From the NCBI RefSeq assembly GCF_006874465.1, contig NZ_VIRL01000020.1, positions 1-64,000 of the forward strand: a stretch of DNA of 64,000 nt, read 5' to 3'. The notes beneath the pieces were generated by a model. It saw only the letters and a list, made by a program, of their open reading frames with translations. It ran no database searches and was not told where the DNA came from. The position numbers were made by a program, and so were the translations under genes. Shown in pieces: positions 61,175 through 64,000 of this stretch (position 1 is the stretch's first letter; every line of letters starts with the position of its first letter). This DNA comes from Microbispora bryophytorum. Its GTDB lineage: Bacteria; Actinomycetota; Actinomycetes; Streptosporangiales; Streptosporangiaceae.

Positions 61175-62587
61175 ATGACCGGCCGCGCAAACTCCGTCCG
61201 ACGCCGCATCTGGGCGTCCGCCGCCGCCGCGGTGCTGCTCACCGTCTGGCCCGCCGCGACACCGGCAGGCGCGGTCGACGACCCGCCCGCACCGGTGACC
61301 GGCAGCGCGACCTACTTCGACGGGCTCGGCTCACCGTACGGCGGCTGTGGCATGCCGCAGTCGGAGCTGGATTCGCAGGACTTCGTCGCGCTCAACGTGT
61401 ACGACACGCCCGGCGACTACTCCTTCTACCCCCGGCCGCTGACCGGCGCGAACGCGTCCAAGGCCGGGCTGTGGAACAACGGCCTCAACTGCGGCCGGTA
61501 CGTGAAGGTGACCGTCTCCGACTACTGCACCGGCGTCAACGACGGCGCGCCCGGCCAGGCGTTCTGCCGCAACGGCTCGTGGGTCTCCGACGCCTACAAC
61601 GGCGCCACGCTCACGATGCTCGTCGCCGACAGTTGCGGCGACTCCAACGGCTGGTGCCGCGACGACCCGTATCACCTGGACCTGTCGAAGCCGTCGCTCA
61701 ACAGGTTCGCCAAGAACGGGACGCCGGTCGGGGACATGTACCCGAACCACTGGAACAACCGCCACATGACCTGGTCGTTCGTCCCGGCGCCCGGCTACAG
61801 CGGCGACATCAGGATCGGGTTCATGAAGGGCGCGCAGGCATGGTGGCCCGCGATCGCGGTCTCCCACCTGCCCAACGGCATTCATGGGGTGGAGTACTAC
61901 GCCGACGGCGCCTGGAAGCAGGCCCAGACGAACTCCGACATGGGCCAGTCGTACATCATCGGCGGGGTCACGCAGGGCGCGACGCGGTTCCAGATCCGGG
62001 TGCGCGACGTGTCCGACGCGCTGGTGAACGGCGGCCGGGTCTACAGCTTCGCCCTGCCCGCCTCCTGCGGGTCGCAGTGCGGCGCGGACTACACCGAGGC
62101 GAGCTACACCACGACGACGCCCAGCGGCTCGCCGTCGCCGTCGCCGTCCGCTTCGCCCTCGGCGTCCCCGTCCGCATCCCCGTCTCCGTCCGCATCCCCG
62201 TCGGCGTCCCCGTCTGCGTCTCCGTCTGTGTCTCCGTCCCCGTCCCCGTCCGCGTCGCCCAGCCCCAGCGCTTCGCCGTCGGCGAAGCCCGGGACCTGCC
62301 AGGTGACCTACCAGGTGGCCAGCTCGTGGCAGGGCGGGTTCACGGCGAACGTCACGGTCAAGAACACCGGCACGGCGGCCTGGCCGAACTGGACGGTCAC
62401 CTGGGACATGCCGTCCGGAGTGGGCCTCGTCAGCGGCTGGTCCGCGACCGTGACCTCCAGCGGCACCCGCTGGACGGCCAAGGCGCCCTCGTGGGCGACG
62501 AGCCTCGCGCCCGGCGCGTCGGCGAGCTTCGGCTTCCAGGGGTCCGGTTCCTCCTCGCCGGGGGCGAGTGGGTTCGCCTGCTCCTGA
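61175..62587 (+). CDS. Secreted expansin-like protein with CBM2
   Basis: A 470-residue exported protein. Signal peptide residues 1-33 (ending PAGA), then an expansin-like module: a double-psi beta-barrel (ATYFDGLGSPYGGCGMP, VTVSDYC, LVADSCGDSNGWC, HLDLSKPSLNRFA) and a second beta-domain. A Pro-Ser/Ala-Ser linker of about 55 residues made of six-base repeats (62125-62285) leads to a CBM2 cellulose-binding domain (CQVTYQVASSWQGGFTANV). Expansins loosen cellulose or peptidoglycan without hydrolysis; CBM2 favours plant-wall binding. Confidence 0.9.
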   Translation: MTGRANSVRRRIWASAAAAVLLTVWPAATPAGAVDDPPAPVTGSATYFDGLGSPYGGCGMPQSELDSQDFVALNVYDTPGDYSFYPRPLTGANASKAGLWNNGLNCGRYVKVTVSDYCTGVNDGAPGQAFCRNGSWVSDAYNGATLTMLVADSCGDSNGWCRDDPYHLDLSKPSLNRFAKNGTPVGDMYPNHWNNRHMTWSFVPAPGYSGDIRIGFMKGAQAWWPAIAVSHLPNGIHGVEYYADGAWKQAQTNSDMGQSYIIGGVTQGATRFQIRVRDVSDALVNGGRVYSFALPASCGSQCGADYTEASYTTTTPSGSPSPSPSASPSASPSASPSPSASPSASPSASPSVSPSPSPSASPSPSASPSAKPGTCQVTYQVASSWQGGFTANVTVKNTGTAAWPNWTVTWDMPSGVGLVSGWSATVTSSGTRWTAKAPSWATSLAPGASASFGFQGSGSSSPGASGFACS

Positions 62588-62853
62588 CCCTCCAACCCGC
62601 TTCTGTCCTCAGACCCGCCTCTGCCCTCCACCCTGCTCCCGACCTCCGGCCGGCTCGCGCGCCTCGGCGCCACGCGAGCCGGCCGCTCCGCGTGAGCACC
62701 TCCGCACGATCTCTGCCTGGGACCTCTGCTCTGGGACCCTGCCCTGAAATGTCTGCACTGGGAGGCGGAAGGTCCCCCGGGGCAGGGACCAGCGGCCCTG
62801 CCCCGGACGAGGTGGAGGCGGTCGGATAGGAGGCAGGAGCAGAAGGAGGAGCC

Positions 62854-63711
62854 ATGACCCAACCCGTCATCGTGGGCACCGACGGATCGCGCGCCGCGGC
62901 CGCCGCGGTGGAATGGGCCGCGGGCGACGCGGCACGCAAGGGCCTGCCGCTGCGGATCGTCCACGCGGTGGACCGCCTGCCGTACGAGATCGCGCGCTAT
63001 CCGGTCCCGATCGAGGACCAGCTCGATCGGGCCGGCCGGCGGATCCTGGAGGAGGCCGAGCAGGCCGTACGGGAGAACCATCCGGCGGTCCGGGTGACCA
63101 CCACCATGATCGAGGGCGACCCGTCCCGGGTGCTGCGGCAGAGCGCCGGGAACGCAGCGGAGATCGTGATCGGCAGCAGGGGACACGGCGGGTTCGCCGG
63201 CATGCTGCTCGGGTCGGTGGGCATGCACGTCGCCGGGCAGGTCGACGTCCCCGTCGTCGTGGTGCGGGCCGGGGTGTCTGCGCTCCACGGGCTGGTCGTC
63301 GTCGGGATCGACGGCTCCGACGAGGCCGGAGCCGCCCTGACCTACGCGTTCGAGGAAGCGCGGCTGCGCGACTGCCGCCTGCTCGCCGTGTACGCCTGGC
63401 AGCTTCCGGTGCACCCCTTCGCGCCCGAGATCAGCTATGACCTCGACGAGGTGCGCAAGGCACAGGAGGACTACGTGGCGGGCGCACTGCGGACCCACCG
63501 CGACCGGTATCCCGACGTCACCGCAGAGATGCAGGCCGTCTGCACGCATCCGGTCGCCGCGCTGGTCGAGGCGGGGGAGAAGGCCGACCTGCTCGTCGTG
63601 GGATCACGAGGGCGCGGCGCCGTCGGCGCGGCGGTGCTCGGCTCGGTGAGCCGTGGGGTCCTGCACCACGCGCACTGCCCCGTCGCGGTGGTGCGGCCTC
63701 CCCGGGGCTGA
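62854..63711 (+). CDS. Tandem universal stress protein (second copy)
   Basis: A 285-residue two-domain Usp with ATP-binding motifs GSRGHGGFAGMLLGSV and GSRGRGAVGAAVLGSV. AGAAGGAGGAG precedes the ATG. Paralogue of the protein at 29462. Alone in its transcription unit. Confidence 0.93.
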   Translation: MTQPVIVGTDGSRAAAAAVEWAAGDAARKGLPLRIVHAVDRLPYEIARYPVPIEDQLDRAGRRILEEAEQAVRENHPAVRVTTTMIEGDPSRVLRQSAGNAAEIVIGSRGHGGFAGMLLGSVGMHVAGQVDVPVVVVRAGVSALHGLVVVGIDGSDEAGAALTYAFEEARLRDCRLLAVYAWQLPVHPFAPEISYDLDEVRKAQEDYVAGALRTHRDRYPDVTAEMQAVCTHPVAALVEAGEKADLLVVGSRGRGAVGAAVLGSVSRGVLHHAHCPVAVVRPPRG

Positions 63712-63844
63712 GGCCGAGCGCATGCGTTCGCATCCGCGAGTTGAGAGTTGGCAAGGGACCTCCAGCGGGAGTTGCGGCAAAAGTCTCACATAGGACTTGA
63801 ATGAGAAGCTTGAAGGAGGAAATCGGACGAGAAAGGGACCTCGT

Positions 63845-64000
63845 GTGACCGAGAACGACGTCATCGAATTCGTGACCGGCCTGCCGGGTGTCGTCGCCTT
63901 CACCGCCGCGCAGGACAACGGCGCCCCGCAGGCGGCATGGGGAGACACCTTCTTCTACTGCGATCCCGACGGCGAACCGGCCAACCGGAAGATGCCCTTC
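63845..64000 (+). CDS. DUF6194 family protein, 3' end beyond the window
   Basis: The first 52 codons of a gene running past base 64000. GTG at 63845 follows AAAGGGA. The text MTENDVIEFVTGLPGVVAFT and GDTFFYCDPDG matches the N-terminus of DUF6194 proteins, small cytosolic proteins of unknown role in actinobacteria. An AT-richer segment before it (63770-63815) may hold the promoter. Confidence 0.7.
   Translation, partial: MTENDVIEFVTGLPGVVAFTAAQDNGAPQAAWGDTFFYCDPDGEPANRKMPF

Noticed and set aside
62125-62285. Pro-Ser repeat region as a separate repeat element
   Set aside because: It is the ordinary linker between the expansin-like module and CBM2, though its DNA is repetitive.

Overview
The window is chromosomal DNA from a high-GC actinobacterium, most likely Streptosporangiales (Nonomuraea, Streptosporangium or Microbispora type). 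This rests on very GC-rich third codon positions, frequent GTG starts, ATGA/GTGA gene overlaps, an RbpA gene behind a GGGAAT-N18-GTT promoter, an ECF42-type sigma operon, Tat-exported enzymes and many proteins of actinobacterial type. No rRNA, tRNA, CRISPR array or intact insertion sequence was seen. Organism and functions are inferred by reading alone; no database search was possible.

Layout. 1-3119: tandem repeats, then a copper-type export cluster (Dyp peroxidase, PCuAC lipoprotein, membrane protein). 3229-5527: AraC regulator divergent from an SDR oxidoreductase, then a small protein. 5557-18126: a peptidoglycan salvage cluster, the main system of the window: a MurNAc/GlcNAc kinase-like protein, NagZ, a complete five-part peptide-type ABC importer, a double GNAT, NamZ (opposite strand), MurQ and an AmiE-like serine amidase. 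18237-20756: DUF1206 protein, then TetR divergent from a second SDR with two clear operators. 20816-26565: methyltransferase, an ECF42 sigma operon with its own promoter motif, ArsR/SRPBCC pair and an N-terminally shortened methyltransferase. 26586-30783: TetR/MMPL efflux, universal stress protein, rbpA. 30909-33173: Atg22-type MFS transporter and GDPD. 33231-36261: a three-gene operon encoding a thioester-reductase-like SDR, a fatty acyl-AMP ligase and an acyl carrier protein, with an EF-hand gene divergent. 37009-41322: two RNA/small-domain methyltransferases, an ECF sigma factor with a membrane partner, and a glycosyltransferase-like membrane protein. 41328-45110: MoxR/DUF58/VWA operon and a degenerate kinase-lobe membrane protein. 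45119-51672: orphan ketosynthase, amylase, TSUP transporter, zinc alcohol dehydrogenase, TetR/methyltransferase pair with a long palindromic operator. 51831-54837: a LacI/beta-glucosidase locus whose ABC transporter genes have been deleted down to an 85-codon stub. 54952-57712: Tat-exported flavin amine oxidase, then a decayed stretch holding an IS1380-type transposase remnant. 57713-64000: GNAT, phosphatase, TSUP, a pair of divergent apparently leaderless genes sharing one symmetric -10 region, an expansin-CBM2 protein, a second universal stress protein and the start of a DUF6194 gene.

How the genes work together. In the salvage cluster no enzyme shows a signal peptide while the importer has a lipoprotein receptor, so the simplest reading is that muropeptides or MurNAc-containing fragments are imported intact and dismantled in the cytosol: AmiE-like removes peptide, NagZ and NamZ release sugars, the kinase phosphorylates MurNAc/GlcNAc (needed because an ABC importer, unlike a PTS, delivers unphosphorylated sugar) and MurQ makes GlcNAc-6-phosphate. 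In the lipid operon the ligase, carrier and reductase together resemble a carboxylic acid reductase split into three proteins. A cross-cutting feature is in-frame 12-, 15- or 18-bp tandem duplication, found in at least a dozen unrelated genes and intergenic gaps.
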